Assembly (NCBI RefSeq): GCF_017744115.1 | Contig: NZ_JAGHQW010000022.1 | Location: 1 to 64,000, forward strand | Reading direction: 5' to 3' | Origin: Salinisphaera sp. G21_0 | Lineage (GTDB): Bacteria > Pseudomonadota > Gammaproteobacteria > Pseudomonadales > Endozoicomonadaceae | Length of the DNA: 64,000 bases | In this document: positions 18,513-27,312 of the stretch, piece by piece | How the letters are laid out: every line of letters begins with the position of its first letter | Numbering within the stretch: position 1 is the first letter of the stretch | The notes under the pieces: generated by a model | The model's database searches: none | Seen by the model: the letters and a program-made list of their open reading frames with translations, nothing else | What the model was told of the DNA's origin: nothing | Position numbers and translations under genes: made by a program

Positions 18513-19055
18513 TTACTTCTGAAGATTTCGTATTAGCAAACTGACACCTTCAGTTAACTCCCCAATGACATGGGGAGCATAAGCAATTTCCAACCATCGT
18601 TCTTTTTGCTGATGGGAAGAAGGATAAAATACCCAGCAAAGCTGCTCCTGCCATGAGCAATCGGATTCAAGATCATAGTGAATGCCGTATACCGGTAAGC
18701 TTCTGTTACCTATCTGTACTCCGTATCTGCTCTGCTCACTGCGGGTAGCAACAATGGTTCCTTCCTGGTTGGCTTGAATTTGATAGACCAGCGTGGGTTT
18801 CTCTTGGCTTTCGTCCTGGCTATAGACGGCGTGAGCCTTTAGCAGGCTGTTGATATAGTTCTGCAGGGCCTGTTTACGACCCTTGCCGGGCGTGTTTGCC
18901 GTCATCTGTCTGGCAAATGAATCCGACTCCTCTGTGACGATCATTTTCAGGCCATGCTTATCGGAGTAAATAGCTGTTGACGTCGGCTTATTACTGCTCG
19001 CGTTGATCAGTGCTGAAAAGATCAACAGCAGTAAAAGAAAGGCGTATTTCTTCAT
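18513..19055 (-). CDS. Exported 180-aa protein, unknown function
   Basis: Not recognised. The ATG at 19055 gives a clear signal peptide (MKKYAFLLLLLIFSALINAS); a start further upstream at 19106 would bury it. The mature part is 160 aa with a Cys pair (DCSWQEQLCW) and alternating beta-like segments. It lies 75 bp downstream of the GspE-like gene on the same strand and may share its transcript. Confidence 0.7.
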   Translation of the reverse strand: MKKYAFLLLLLIFSALINASSNKPTSTAIYSDKHGLKMIVTEESDSFARQMTANTPGKGRKQALQNYINSLLKAHAVYSQDESQEKPTLVYQIQANQEGTIVATRSEQSRYGVQIGNRSLPVYGIHYDLESDCSWQEQLCWVFYPSSHQQKERWLEIAYAPHVIGELTEGVSLLIRNLQK

Positions 19056-19130
19056 ATCTTCAAAGGCCCTGAATTTATGATTTGTTATTTTTTCCCTGAA
19101 AGCCATTCCCTGACATGGAGCCTGCCGGGC

Positions 19131-20870
19131 TCACTCGGGAGTGACCCGCATCACTTCTTCTATGGTGGTCATTCCAGCGGCAACTTTCTGTGCACCTGAT
19201 TGTCTCAGGCTATACATGCCTTCCTTGATACATTGTTGGCTGAGCAGTGTAATGTCAGGATTTTCATTAACCAGATCTTTAAGCTGAGGGCTCATGGTTA
19301 AAATCTCATAGAGGCCGGCACGCCCACGATAACCCGTTTCACGACAATCAAGGCAACCAACAGGCTGATAAACTTCTGAGGGTGCCGATGCTGGCCAGGG
19401 GTTAGTCAGGGCTTTCCAGCCACTGGTGTCCAGCGGCGCTTTCACTTTGCAATTCGGGCAGAGGGTTCTGACCAGGCGTTGTGCCATAACACCGAGCACG
19501 GTGTTTTTAATAAGATAAGGGGGAACACCAAGCTCAAGCAAACGGGTCAGGGCAGAGGGCGCATCATTGGTGTGCAGGGTAGAAATGACTAAATGCCCGG
19601 TCAGAGCGGCCTGAATTGCCATCTCGGCGGTTTCAAGATCACGGATCTCACCCACCATAATGATGTCAGGATCTTGTCTTAACAGTGCCCGAAGCCCTGA
19701 GGCAAAGGTCAGGTCGATGTTGTGCTGCACCTGCATCTGGTTGAAGGCAGGCTCCACCATTTCAATAGGGTCTTCGATAGTACAGACATTCACCTGATCC
19801 GTGGCCAGCTGCTTCAGTGTTGAGTACAGCGTGGTGGTTTTACCAGAGCCTGTGGGACCAGTCACCAGAATGATACCGTTGGGCTGGCCTGACATGGCTT
19901 TCCAGCGCCGTTCATCTTCTCTGGAGAAACCCATATCGCTGAATGATTTTACCAGCACTTCCGGGTCAAAAATCCGCATCACCAGCTTCTCACCAAATGC
20001 GGTAGGTAATGTGGATAAACGCAGTTCGACCTCATAGCCATCGGCGTTACGGGTTTTCAACCGTCCATCCTGCGGCTTGCGCTTTTCGGCAACATTCATA
20101 CGGCCAAGAATTTTCAGGCGACTGGTCATTGCTGCGGCGACTTTGACTGGCATCTGATAAATCGAGTGCAGTACACCATCAATTCGAAAGCGGAGATTGC
20201 ATTGTTCCCGGCGGGGTTCAATGTGGATATCGCTGGCTCTTTGTTCAAAAGCGTATTGGAGCAGCCAGTCAACAATGTTGACGATATGCTGATCGTTGGC
20301 ATCCGGAGCCTTCATGCTGCCCAGCTCCAGCATCTGTTCAAAGCTATTGAGCGAGGTAGAAGTGACACCAGCCTCCGAGCTGGCTCCCATCACTGACCGG
20401 GCCAGACGATAGAACTCGACGGTATAACGCCGGATATCGGTTGGATTCGCAACCACCCGCCGGATCTCCCGGCGATTAACATGGCGCAGATTGTCTTCCC
20501 AGATCCGATGCCATGGCTGGGCAGAGGCCACCACTATCTCAGTGCTGGTCACCTCGACGGCAAGGATCTGGTGTCGCATGGCAAAGGCATGGGACATGAT
20601 GGGGGTAATGGCAGTAGCATCAATCTTGAGAGGATCGATGTGGCAGTAATCCTGACCAGCCAGTTCGGCGAGCCACTGACACAGGCGCTCAATATCCAGC
20701 TTGTTACCCGGATGACAAAGATCATCCAGCTCCAGGTCAGCAAGGTATTCCAGGGGGTGCAGACGGACCTGTTCAGGTGTGCGTGGGCGGCTGAGAATAT
20801 CATCAGCTGTTGCCTGCTCTATATGCTTGCTTCTGACCAGGTCAGACACAACCATTGCCAGATCCAGCAT
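19131..20870 (-). CDS. GspE/PilB-type type II/IV secretion ATPase, orphan
   Basis: Hexameric motor ATPase of type II secretion or type IV pilus assembly. An N-terminal GspE-like domain is followed by DIHIEPRREQCNLRFRIDG, Walker A VTGPTGSGKTTTLY, the Asp box IEDPIEMVEPAFNQMQV, Walker B PDIIMVGEIRDLETAE, the His box LVISTLHTNDA, and a zinc motif CPNC...CLDC. I choose the ATG at 20870, with GGGAG 5 nt upstream, over a TTG at 20975; this gives 579 aa. No secretin, pseudopilin or platform gene is nearby, so its partner machine must be elsewhere. Confidence 0.92.
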   Translation of the reverse strand: MLDLAMVVSDLVRSKHIEQATADDILSRPRTPEQVRLHPLEYLADLELDDLCHPGNKLDIERLCQWLAELAGQDYCHIDPLKIDATAITPIMSHAFAMRHQILAVEVTSTEIVVASAQPWHRIWEDNLRHVNRREIRRVVANPTDIRRYTVEFYRLARSVMGASSEAGVTSTSLNSFEQMLELGSMKAPDANDQHIVNIVDWLLQYAFEQRASDIHIEPRREQCNLRFRIDGVLHSIYQMPVKVAAAMTSRLKILGRMNVAEKRKPQDGRLKTRNADGYEVELRLSTLPTAFGEKLVMRIFDPEVLVKSFSDMGFSREDERRWKAMSGQPNGIILVTGPTGSGKTTTLYSTLKQLATDQVNVCTIEDPIEMVEPAFNQMQVQHNIDLTFASGLRALLRQDPDIIMVGEIRDLETAEMAIQAALTGHLVISTLHTNDAPSALTRLLELGVPPYLIKNTVLGVMAQRLVRTLCPNCKVKAPLDTSGWKALTNPWPASAPSEVYQPVGCLDCRETGYRGRAGLYEILTMSPQLKDLVNENPDITLLSQQCIKEGMYSLRQSGAQKVAAGMTTIEEVMRVTPE

Positions 20871-21003
20871 TTGCTCCCTGTGTTGCAGGCCATCTGCTTT
20901 ATTATTGTTCACGTGAAATACCGTTTGCAGCTGGAATTTCCTTATATTCTCTCTTTTTTTTCGGCGTGGGGACAAATGGATTTATTGTTTCAGTAAATTC
21001 CTG

Positions 21004-21642
21004 TCATTTGCCCGGCTCAGTGTTGCAATGCCTGTTGGCTATCAGTTGGAAACCTTGTTCAGCCTTGCTCTGGTCAGACGGGGTGAGTTCAAAGCTGTGC
21101 GGCAGGGCAGAGGCGATGGCCATTAGTGCAGACTCATCGCCTTCCATCAGTTCAAGTTCCAGCTCACAAATAGGGCTGGAAACAGTGCCTGACGTTACCG
21201 CCCCCTGATCCAGTGCCGCCTCAACCCTGGCAAAAGGGCTTTGCCAGACCAGTAGCCAGCGAGTGCGGTAGAAGTCGGTCGTAAATAGAGGTTTGAGCTG
21301 CTCTATCGATATATCACTGAGCTCAGCGGGCCAGACAGGCGGCAAAACCTGCCCGTCCAGTTTATTGGTGCGCAGCGGCCACTCCCATTCGCCCCGGCGG
21401 CTCAGGCCATTGATGCTTTCTCCCCGGGTTTTCAGAGTCTGGATATATTGCCCGTTAACTTCACGAATCCGCAAAGCCACCCTGGCCTGGTTGAGTCTCA
21501 GGTCCCGGGTATCAAAGTAGGTATTCCCAAGGTGAAGGGTTTCTGATGGCTGTACTGCATGTTCCTGCCAGAATGGGTGACTCTTCAGCGGCTCAATCTG
21601 ATCGGCAGGCACAGAGAGCTTTAATTCGGTTTCCTGGCTCAT
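21004..21642 (-). CDS. CYTH domain protein (triphosphate tunnel metalloenzyme, YgiF N-domain type)
   Basis: 212 aa from the ATG at 21642 (MSQETELKL); a GTG at 21654 would add four residues. It shows the CYTH signature ETELKL (ExExK) at the N terminus, YFDTRDLRLNQARVALRIR, TLKTRG, and a C-terminal acidic strand CELELELMEG. E. coli YgiF carries this domain plus CHAD and cleaves inorganic triphosphate; the CHAD half is absent here. It lies 133 bp upstream of the GspE-like gene on the same strand and is divergent from the phosphate transport genes. Confidence 0.88.
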   Translation of the reverse strand: MSQETELKLSVPADQIEPLKSHPFWQEHAVQPSETLHLGNTYFDTRDLRLNQARVALRIREVNGQYIQTLKTRGESINGLSRRGEWEWPLRTNKLDGQVLPPVWPAELSDISIEQLKPLFTTDFYRTRWLLVWQSPFARVEAALDQGAVTSGTVSSPICELELELMEGDESALMAIASALPHSFELTPSDQSKAEQGFQLIANRHCNTEPGK

Positions 21643-21811
21643 TTTCTTATCCACAATGCGGTTGTCAAATTCTATCGGACGGAGAAATTATATAAAAATC
21701 ATAGGTTCACGGGTAAAGGCACTCTGTGCTCTGTGCGCCAGCTGATGCACATCTGTGCAGGAGTTGAAACGGCCTTCTATAATCAGGCGTTCAACCGGAT
21801 GGATTTGAAAA

Positions 21812-22492
21812 ATGCCTACCAGCAACATACTGGCGAGTGTTTTCGGCCGCTCACCAATAGGACCTATTCAAAAGCACATTTCCACTGTTTACAAATGTGC
21901 GTTACAGCTGGAGCCATTCTTTCAGGCAGTGTTTGCCGAAGAGTGGGAGACAGCTTGTGAGGTTCAGCAGACAATCACCAAATTTGAGCACGAAGCGGAT
22001 GCCATCAAGCGAAGTATCCGCCGGTCACTTCCCAAAAGCCTTTTTCTCCCCGTTCCCCGTACCGATCTGCTGGAAATCGTGACCGTTCAGGATAAAGTGG
22101 CTAACCGTGCCAAGGACATTGCAGGCCTTGTGGTAGGAAGAAAGATGGTTATTCCTGAATCCATGCACGAAGCATTCATTACCTATGTACGCCTTTCAAT
22201 TGCCACAACTGCACAGGCATTGAAAGCCATTCATGAGCTGGACGAGCTTCTGGAAACGGGTTTTCAGGGGCGGGAAGTTGATCTGGTGGAAAAAATGGTT
22301 GAAGAGCTGGACAACATTGAGAGCGAAACTGACAAGGACCAGGTAAAAATACGCCGTATGCTGTTTGATCTTGAGCAAACGCTGCCACCGGTTGACGTCA
22401 TGTTTCTGTATCAAATTATCGAATGGGTGGGCGATCTTGCGGATCGGGCTTCCCGTGTTGGTAGTTACCTCCAGTTGTTGCTGGCCCGTTAA
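21812..22492 (+). CDS. DUF47 (TIGR00153) PhoU-like protein, phosphate transport partner
   Basis: 226 aa, all helical. Segments such as FEHEADAIKRSIRRSLPKSL, PVPRTDLLEIVTVQDKVAN and ELDNIESETDKDQVKIRR are typical of DUF47 proteins, which fold like PhoU and are usually encoded directly upstream of a PiT phosphate permease, as here (19 bp). Presumed to modulate the permease from the cytoplasmic side. The ATG at 21812 has only a weak ribosome site. Confidence 0.9.
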   Translation: MPTSNILASVFGRSPIGPIQKHISTVYKCALQLEPFFQAVFAEEWETACEVQQTITKFEHEADAIKRSIRRSLPKSLFLPVPRTDLLEIVTVQDKVANRAKDIAGLVVGRKMVIPESMHEAFITYVRLSIATTAQALKAIHELDELLETGFQGREVDLVEKMVEELDNIESETDKDQVKIRRMLFDLEQTLPPVDVMFLYQIIEWVGDLADRASRVGSYLQLLLAR

Positions 22493-22511
22493 CTGAACCG
22501 GATGCAGACTG

Positions 22512-23783
22512 ATGAGTATTATCGCTGAATATGGCACAGTTTTCCTGATCCTGGCCTGTCTGTTTGGGTTTTTTATGGCCTGGGGGGTTGGGGCCAACGA
22601 TGTTGCCAATGCCATGGGGACGTCGGTTGGCTCCGGAGCCCTGACGGTTAAACAGGCTATTTGTATCGCCATCCTGCTGGAGTTCACCGGTGCCTATCTG
22701 GCGGGCGGGTCGGTCACTGAAACCATACGCAAGGGGATTATTGACCCATCCATACCCCTTCTGGCCGAGAATCCCAATCTGCTGGTATATGGCATGCTGG
22801 CTTCGCTGCTGGCTGCGGGCACCTGGTTACTGATCGCTACGCATTACGGCTGGCCGGTGTCCACTACCCATTCTATTGTCGGGGCCATTGTCGGTTTTGC
22901 GGCTGTTGGTATCTCTGCCGACACCGTCAGCTGGGGAAAAGTGGCAGCCATTGTTGGCAGCTGGGTTGTTTCCCCCCTGATGTCAGGGCTGTTCGCCTTC
23001 CTGATTTTTGTCAGCGTGCAGAAGCTGATTCTGGATACTGAAAACCCCTTTAGAAACGCCAAGCGCTATATGCCCCTTTATATGTTTCTGGTTGGTTTCA
23101 TGATGTCGATGGTGACGCTGATCAAGGGCCTCAAGCATATTGGCTTGCCGCTGGATTATACCGAAAGCACCGTGCTCTCACTGATTATCGGGTTGGTCAT
23201 AATGTTTATTGGCCAGATGGCGCTGGCAAAAATAAAGGAAGATATTCAGGCGGATATGTCGTTTCATTTCTCCAGTGTGGAGAAAGTCTTTGGGGTTATG
23301 ATGATTTTTACCGCCTGTTCCATGGCCTTTGCCCATGGCTCCAACGATGTGGCCAATGCGGTGGGGCCATTGGCAGCGGTTGTCAGTGTGGTGATCAGTG
23401 GTGGTGAAATTGTCGGCAAGTCTTCCGTTCCGCCCTGGGTTCTGCTGGTGGGTGCTGTAGGTATTGTGGCAGGGCTGGCGACCTGGGGCTATAGGGTCAT
23501 GGCTACCATAGGTTCTCATATCACCGAGCTGACACCCAGCCGGGGTTTTGCTGCAGAGCTTGCGGCCGCCTCTACGGTGGTGATGGCGTCCGGCACTGGC
23601 TTGCCGATCTCCACAACCCATACGCTGGTTGGTGCGGTTCTTGGCGTGGGGCTGGCCAGGGGGATTGGTGCTTTGAACCTGCGCGTTATCAGCACCATCT
23701 TTATGTCCTGGCTGGTCACTCTGCCAGCAGGAGCGATCCTGGCGATTATTTTCTTCCACTGCCTCAAGTTGATTTTTGGCTGA
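22512..23783 (+). CDS. pitA: PiT family inorganic phosphate transporter
   Basis: Membrane permease co-transporting metal-phosphate with a cation. 423 aa with about ten hydrophobic segments and both PiT signature repeats: GANDVANAMGTSVGSGALT near residue 28 and GSNDVANAVGPLAAVVS near residue 275, with WPVSTTHSIVGAI and LPISTTHTLVGAV matching in each half. The family has an inverted internal repeat and both halves are complete here. Co-transcription with the DUF47 gene is expected from the 19-bp spacing. Confidence 0.94.
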   Translation: MSIIAEYGTVFLILACLFGFFMAWGVGANDVANAMGTSVGSGALTVKQAICIAILLEFTGAYLAGGSVTETIRKGIIDPSIPLLAENPNLLVYGMLASLLAAGTWLLIATHYGWPVSTTHSIVGAIVGFAAVGISADTVSWGKVAAIVGSWVVSPLMSGLFAFLIFVSVQKLILDTENPFRNAKRYMPLYMFLVGFMMSMVTLIKGLKHIGLPLDYTESTVLSLIIGLVIMFIGQMALAKIKEDIQADMSFHFSSVEKVFGVMMIFTACSMAFAHGSNDVANAVGPLAAVVSVVISGGEIVGKSSVPPWVLLVGAVGIVAGLATWGYRVMATIGSHITELTPSRGFAAELAAASTVVMASGTGLPISTTHTLVGAVLGVGLARGIGALNLRVISTIFMSWLVTLPAGAILAIIFFHCLKLIFG

Positions 23784-23866
23784 AGCCCCGGATTTAGTTT
23801 CCAATAAGGCCTGCCCTGTTTATCATCTTAAGAGACTCCCTTCATTAGACGGTGGTAATCAGGGTT

Positions 23867-25021
23867 ATGAGCAGCCAGCAGCCAACATTTCAGCATGCAC
23901 TTTCAAGATTGATCGAGATACCTTCTGTCAGCTCAACCCTTCCTGATCTGGATATGAGTAACCTGCCGGTTATCAATGAGCTGGCGGTGTGGTTGGAAGC
24001 GATGGGGTTTCAGTGTGAGATTCAACCCCTGCCCGGGGCTCCCCACAAGGCAAACCTGATGGCAACTCTTGGCAGTGGCCCGGGAGGCCTGGTACTGGCC
24101 GGGCATACGGATACGGTTCCTTACAATGACAGCCTGTGGAAAAGTTCACCGTTTGCCCTGGAAGAAAGAGATGGCCGGTTTTATGGATTGGGCGTCTGCG
24201 ATATGAAAGGCTTCTTTGCCCTGGTCATGGAGGCCGTTCGGGGGTATCTGGACAGGCCATTGAAAGCACCACTGATCATTCTGGCCACGGCGGATGAAGA
24301 GTCCTCAATGAATGGCGCTCGTGCCCTGGCGGAACTTGGTCGACCAAAAGCACGGTATGCTGTGGTGGGAGAACCTACCGGGATGCGACCTATTCATATG
24401 CACAAAGGCATTATGATGGAGCGTATTCAGATTCTCGGGCAATCAGGCCATTCCAGTAATCCGGCACTGGGCCGTAATGCCATGGAGACAGCCCACAAGG
24501 TGATCACTGACTTGATGCAGTTTCGCGCCGAACTGGCCGAGCGTTATCAGAACCCTGGCTTTACCATTCCGACCCCTACCTTGAACCTGGGTTGCATTCA
24601 TGGTGGCGACAACCCTAACCGGATTTGTGGGCAGTGCCAGCTGGACTTCGATATTCGTATGCTGCCGGGGATGGACAGTGAACAACTGCGGCAGCAAATT
24701 CGTCAGAGGCTTTTACCAATTGCTGAAGCGGATCAGGTTGAGATCTCACTCGAAGCAATTACACCGGCTATTGAAGCTTTTGCCGGTCCTGAGAATTCGG
24801 GTCTGGTTGCTGCCTGTGAGAAGCTGACAGGGCATCAGGCAGAAGTCGCAGCATTTGCTACTGAGGCTCCATTCTTTAGCCGACTGGGTATGGATACCGT
24901 GGTATTGGGACCAGGTGATATTGATCAGGCTCATCAGCCAGATGAATACCTCTCACAGGAACGGATAAAGCCAATGATTGCTATTTTGCAGTCATTGATC
25001 AGGCAGTACTGCTTATCTTGA
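23867..25021 (+). CDS. argE: Acetylornithine deacetylase ArgE
   Basis: Zinc M20-family amidohydrolase releasing ornithine from N-acetylornithine. Metal and catalytic blocks: LAGHTDTVPYND, FYGLGVCDMKGFFAL, the general-base glutamates in ATADEESSMNGAR, VVGEPTGMRP, and the C-terminal His region PGDIDQAHQPDEYL. The ATG at 23867 gives 384 aa (E. coli 383); an in-frame GTG at 23852 is less likely. It lies 85 bp upstream of argA, so the linear acetyl-cycle enzymes are paired. Confidence 0.95.
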   Translation: MSSQQPTFQHALSRLIEIPSVSSTLPDLDMSNLPVINELAVWLEAMGFQCEIQPLPGAPHKANLMATLGSGPGGLVLAGHTDTVPYNDSLWKSSPFALEERDGRFYGLGVCDMKGFFALVMEAVRGYLDRPLKAPLIILATADEESSMNGARALAELGRPKARYAVVGEPTGMRPIHMHKGIMMERIQILGQSGHSSNPALGRNAMETAHKVITDLMQFRAELAERYQNPGFTIPTPTLNLGCIHGGDNPNRICGQCQLDFDIRMLPGMDSEQLRQQIRQRLLPIAEADQVEISLEAITPAIEAFAGPENSGLVAACEKLTGHQAEVAAFATEAPFFSRLGMDTVVLGPGDIDQAHQPDEYLSQERIKPMIAILQSLIRQYCLS

Positions 25022-25049
25022 AGAGAAGTACTGCACGATGTTCTTATAA

Positions 25050-25070
25050 CCTGAGCATGTGATGCTCAGG
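25050..25070. other. Perfect 9-bp hairpin between argE and argA
   Basis: CCTGAGCAT and ATGCTCAGG with a 3-nt loop. There is no T run after it on the plus strand, so it is more likely an mRNA stability or processing structure than a terminator. A 9-codon open frame starting ATGGATAAACAAGTGTGG lies between it and argA. Confidence 0.6.
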
Positions 25071-25106
25071 GCGGCCTTTAATAGAGTGTGTCATGGATAA
25101 ACAAGT

Positions 25107-26480
25107 GTGGCTTGCGTGAAAAAAAAGGAACATTCAGCAGACAACGTAGAAAAGTACGTGAAGTTTTTCCGTCAATCATCACCCTATATTCATGCCCACA
25201 GGGGGAAAACCTTTGTGATCATGCTCAGTGGTGAAACGCTGGCTCACCCCAACCTTGGTAATATCATCAGTGATATTGCACTGATGAGCAGCCTGGGTGT
25301 CCGACTGGTGCTGGTACACGGTGCCCGCCCTCAGATTGATGAGCGTTTACGGGAACGTGGCATTAAAACAGTTATTCATCAGGGCGGGGCTGGCAATGGC
25401 AGACTGCATAATGAACGACGGGTTACTGACAGGCAGAGCCTTGAGTGTGTCAAAGATGCTGCAGGAAATATGCGAGCCCTGATTGAATCAAGGCTCTCGG
25501 TGGGGCTGGTGAACTCGCCCATGCATGGTGCCAGGATTCGTGTTGTCAGTGGTAACTTTGTGACCGCCAAACCCCTGGGTGTGCTTGATGGTATCGATTT
25601 TAAGCATACGGGCGAAGTCCGGAAGATAGACAGTCAGGCCATCGATCATCTGCTGGACAGTGGTTATGTGGTGTTACTCTCCTGCCTCGGGCTTTCTCCC
25701 ACCGGAGAGATTTTCAATATTGAAGCAGAGGAAGTGGCTACCCGGACCGCCATCAGTCTGCAAGCTGAAAAATTGATACTTTACGCTGAGCAGCAGGGGA
25801 TTTTTGATCATCAGGGGAATCTGATCAATAGAATTTCTCCCCATGAGGCCATTAATGAACTTGAGTCGCAGACTGGAGAGTCCAGACGACTGCTGTCCTC
25901 CGCCGTGACCGCTTGCTCCGATGGTGTCGAACGGGCTCAGATTATCAGCTATCAGGATGATGGATCGCTGCTGATGGAGCTGTTTACCCGTGATGGTGCC
26001 GGTACGCTGATTTCCAGGGATCACTACGAAGAAGTCCGTGGAGCAACCATTGAGGATGTGGGCGGTATTCTTGAACTGATCCGTCCTTTCGAGGAAAAAG
26101 GCATACTGCGCCGTCGCTCCCGAAAAGAGCTGGAACGGGAAATAAAGCTGTTCAGTGTCGTGTTGCTGGATGGGATGATCATCGGCTGTGCTGCTCTTCA
26201 TCCGTACCATGAAAATGGTACCAGCGCAGCAGAACTGGCCTGTGTTGTGGTCCATCCTGAATATCGCGATGCACAGCGCGGTGATCGTTTGCTCGCCCAT
26301 ATTGAAGCGTTGGCAGAAGAACAGGGCATGAACGAAATCTACGTCATGACCACCCAGACTACCCATTGGTTTATTGAGCGGGAATTTGCTGAAGTTGCCT
26401 GTGATGATTTGCCGGCAGAGCTTAAAGCCAAATATAACCCCAAAAGGCAGTCAAAGGTTCTTATGAAAACGATAGGTTAA
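25107..26480 (+). CDS. argA: Amino-acid N-acetyltransferase ArgA (N-acetylglutamate synthase)
   Basis: First step of arginine synthesis, normally feedback-inhibited by arginine. An N-terminal amino-acid-kinase-like domain (LVLVHGARPQIDERL, VLLSCLGLSPTGEIFNIEAEEVA) is followed by a C-terminal GNAT domain with the acetyl-CoA loop VHPEYRDAQRGDRLL. 457 aa against 443 in E. coli. There is no ATG at the 5' end; a GTG at 25107 (or 25116) must serve, with a poor ribosome site. The start is therefore the least certain part. The terminator at 26493 follows closely. Confidence 0.92.
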   Translation: MACVKKKEHSADNVEKYVKFFRQSSPYIHAHRGKTFVIMLSGETLAHPNLGNIISDIALMSSLGVRLVLVHGARPQIDERLRERGIKTVIHQGGAGNGRLHNERRVTDRQSLECVKDAAGNMRALIESRLSVGLVNSPMHGARIRVVSGNFVTAKPLGVLDGIDFKHTGEVRKIDSQAIDHLLDSGYVVLLSCLGLSPTGEIFNIEAEEVATRTAISLQAEKLILYAEQQGIFDHQGNLINRISPHEAINELESQTGESRRLLSSAVTACSDGVERAQIISYQDDGSLLMELFTRDGAGTLISRDHYEEVRGATIEDVGGILELIRPFEEKGILRRRSRKELEREIKLFSVVLLDGMIIGCAALHPYHENGTSAAELACVVVHPEYRDAQRGDRLLAHIEALAEEQGMNEIYVMTTQTTHWFIEREFAEVACDDLPAELKAKYNPKRQSKVLMKTIG

Positions 26481-26492
26481 CTGAAAACGGGC

Positions 26493-26524
26493 AAAAACCG
26501 GGTGGACTACTTCCCGGTTTTTTT
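26493..26524. terminator. Bidirectional rho-independent terminator between argA and DUF2057
   Basis: Stem AAAAACCGGG / CCCGGTTTTT with a 10-nt loop and T runs readable in both directions. It overlaps the last codons of the convergent DUF2057 gene. Confidence 0.9.
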
Positions 26525-27196
26525 ACTGTCAGAAATCCACTGAAGGAATCGCTCACGGGTTGTTTCATCTGCCTGGTTGTACCAGTACTGCAGCATGCTT
26601 TCACTCATTGGCTGAGCCGTTGCCGGTGCTGGCATGACAGAAGGCCTGGATTGAGCAACCTGATATGAGACACCTTGCGGGTTAGCAATATAAACGGTTC
26701 CGGCCATTGCCCGAACAGCCGCCGGACTGTCAGACAGGTTAAACTTCTGGATATCCTCCACCGTGTCTCCACCGATTAACAGCCCGGATTTATTAAGCAC
26801 GCTGAATTCATAGGGAATCGTCTGACCTTTGGAATTGGTAATTGAGAATTGAGCCTTTGGCGACTGTGACAGTTTATCGGTATCTCTTGTTGTTTTCAGT
26901 CTCGGGGCATTAATGGTGTAGGTCTGATCGCCAGACAGGTCAAACGTCATGATATACGGGCTGGTGGTAAACATTTTGGTATCACCACCGTCCCTCACCA
27001 GCGTTTTCAGCTGAAATACCAACTGATGACGGCCATTGCCAAGAGAGAGGTCCTTCTTGCTGCCCAGATGATCGGCATCCTTACCATCAAGAACCAGCAG
27101 CTTTGTTTTCTCAGGCAGTACCAGTGTATTGTCAGCAATAACCGGCATGGCCAGAGTGGATATCAACAGAGCACCCAACAGACGACGTACAAACAT
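26507..27196 (-). CDS. DUF2057 (YccT/UPF0319-type) exported protein
   Basis: 229 aa from the ATG at 27196, which places a signal peptide at the N terminus (FVRRLLGALLISTLAMPVIA). The mature start TLVLPEKTKLLVLDGKD and the block GRHQLVFQLKTLVRDGG match my recollection of the YccT family, periplasmic proteins of unknown role. The last 40 residues (SMLQYWYNQADETTRERFLQW) are a conserved C-terminal helix in several such proteins. The stop lies inside the shared terminator. Confidence 0.78.
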   Translation of the reverse strand: MFVRRLLGALLISTLAMPVIADNTLVLPEKTKLLVLDGKDADHLGSKKDLSLGNGRHQLVFQLKTLVRDGGDTKMFTTSPYIMTFDLSGDQTYTINAPRLKTTRDTDKLSQSPKAQFSITNSKGQTIPYEFSVLNKSGLLIGGDTVEDIQKFNLSDSPAAVRAMAGTVYIANPQGVSYQVAQSRPSVMPAPATAQPMSESMLQYWYNQADETTRERFLQWISDSKKTGK

Positions 27197-27312
27197 AAGG
27201 CAGTGTTCTCCTATAGATAATCTATCGATTATAGGTTGGTACAACTACCGTTTCGTATTGTTGTTTTCCGAATTTTCGGGCCTGCGGGTTGCTATCGATG
27301 GCCAGTACATGG

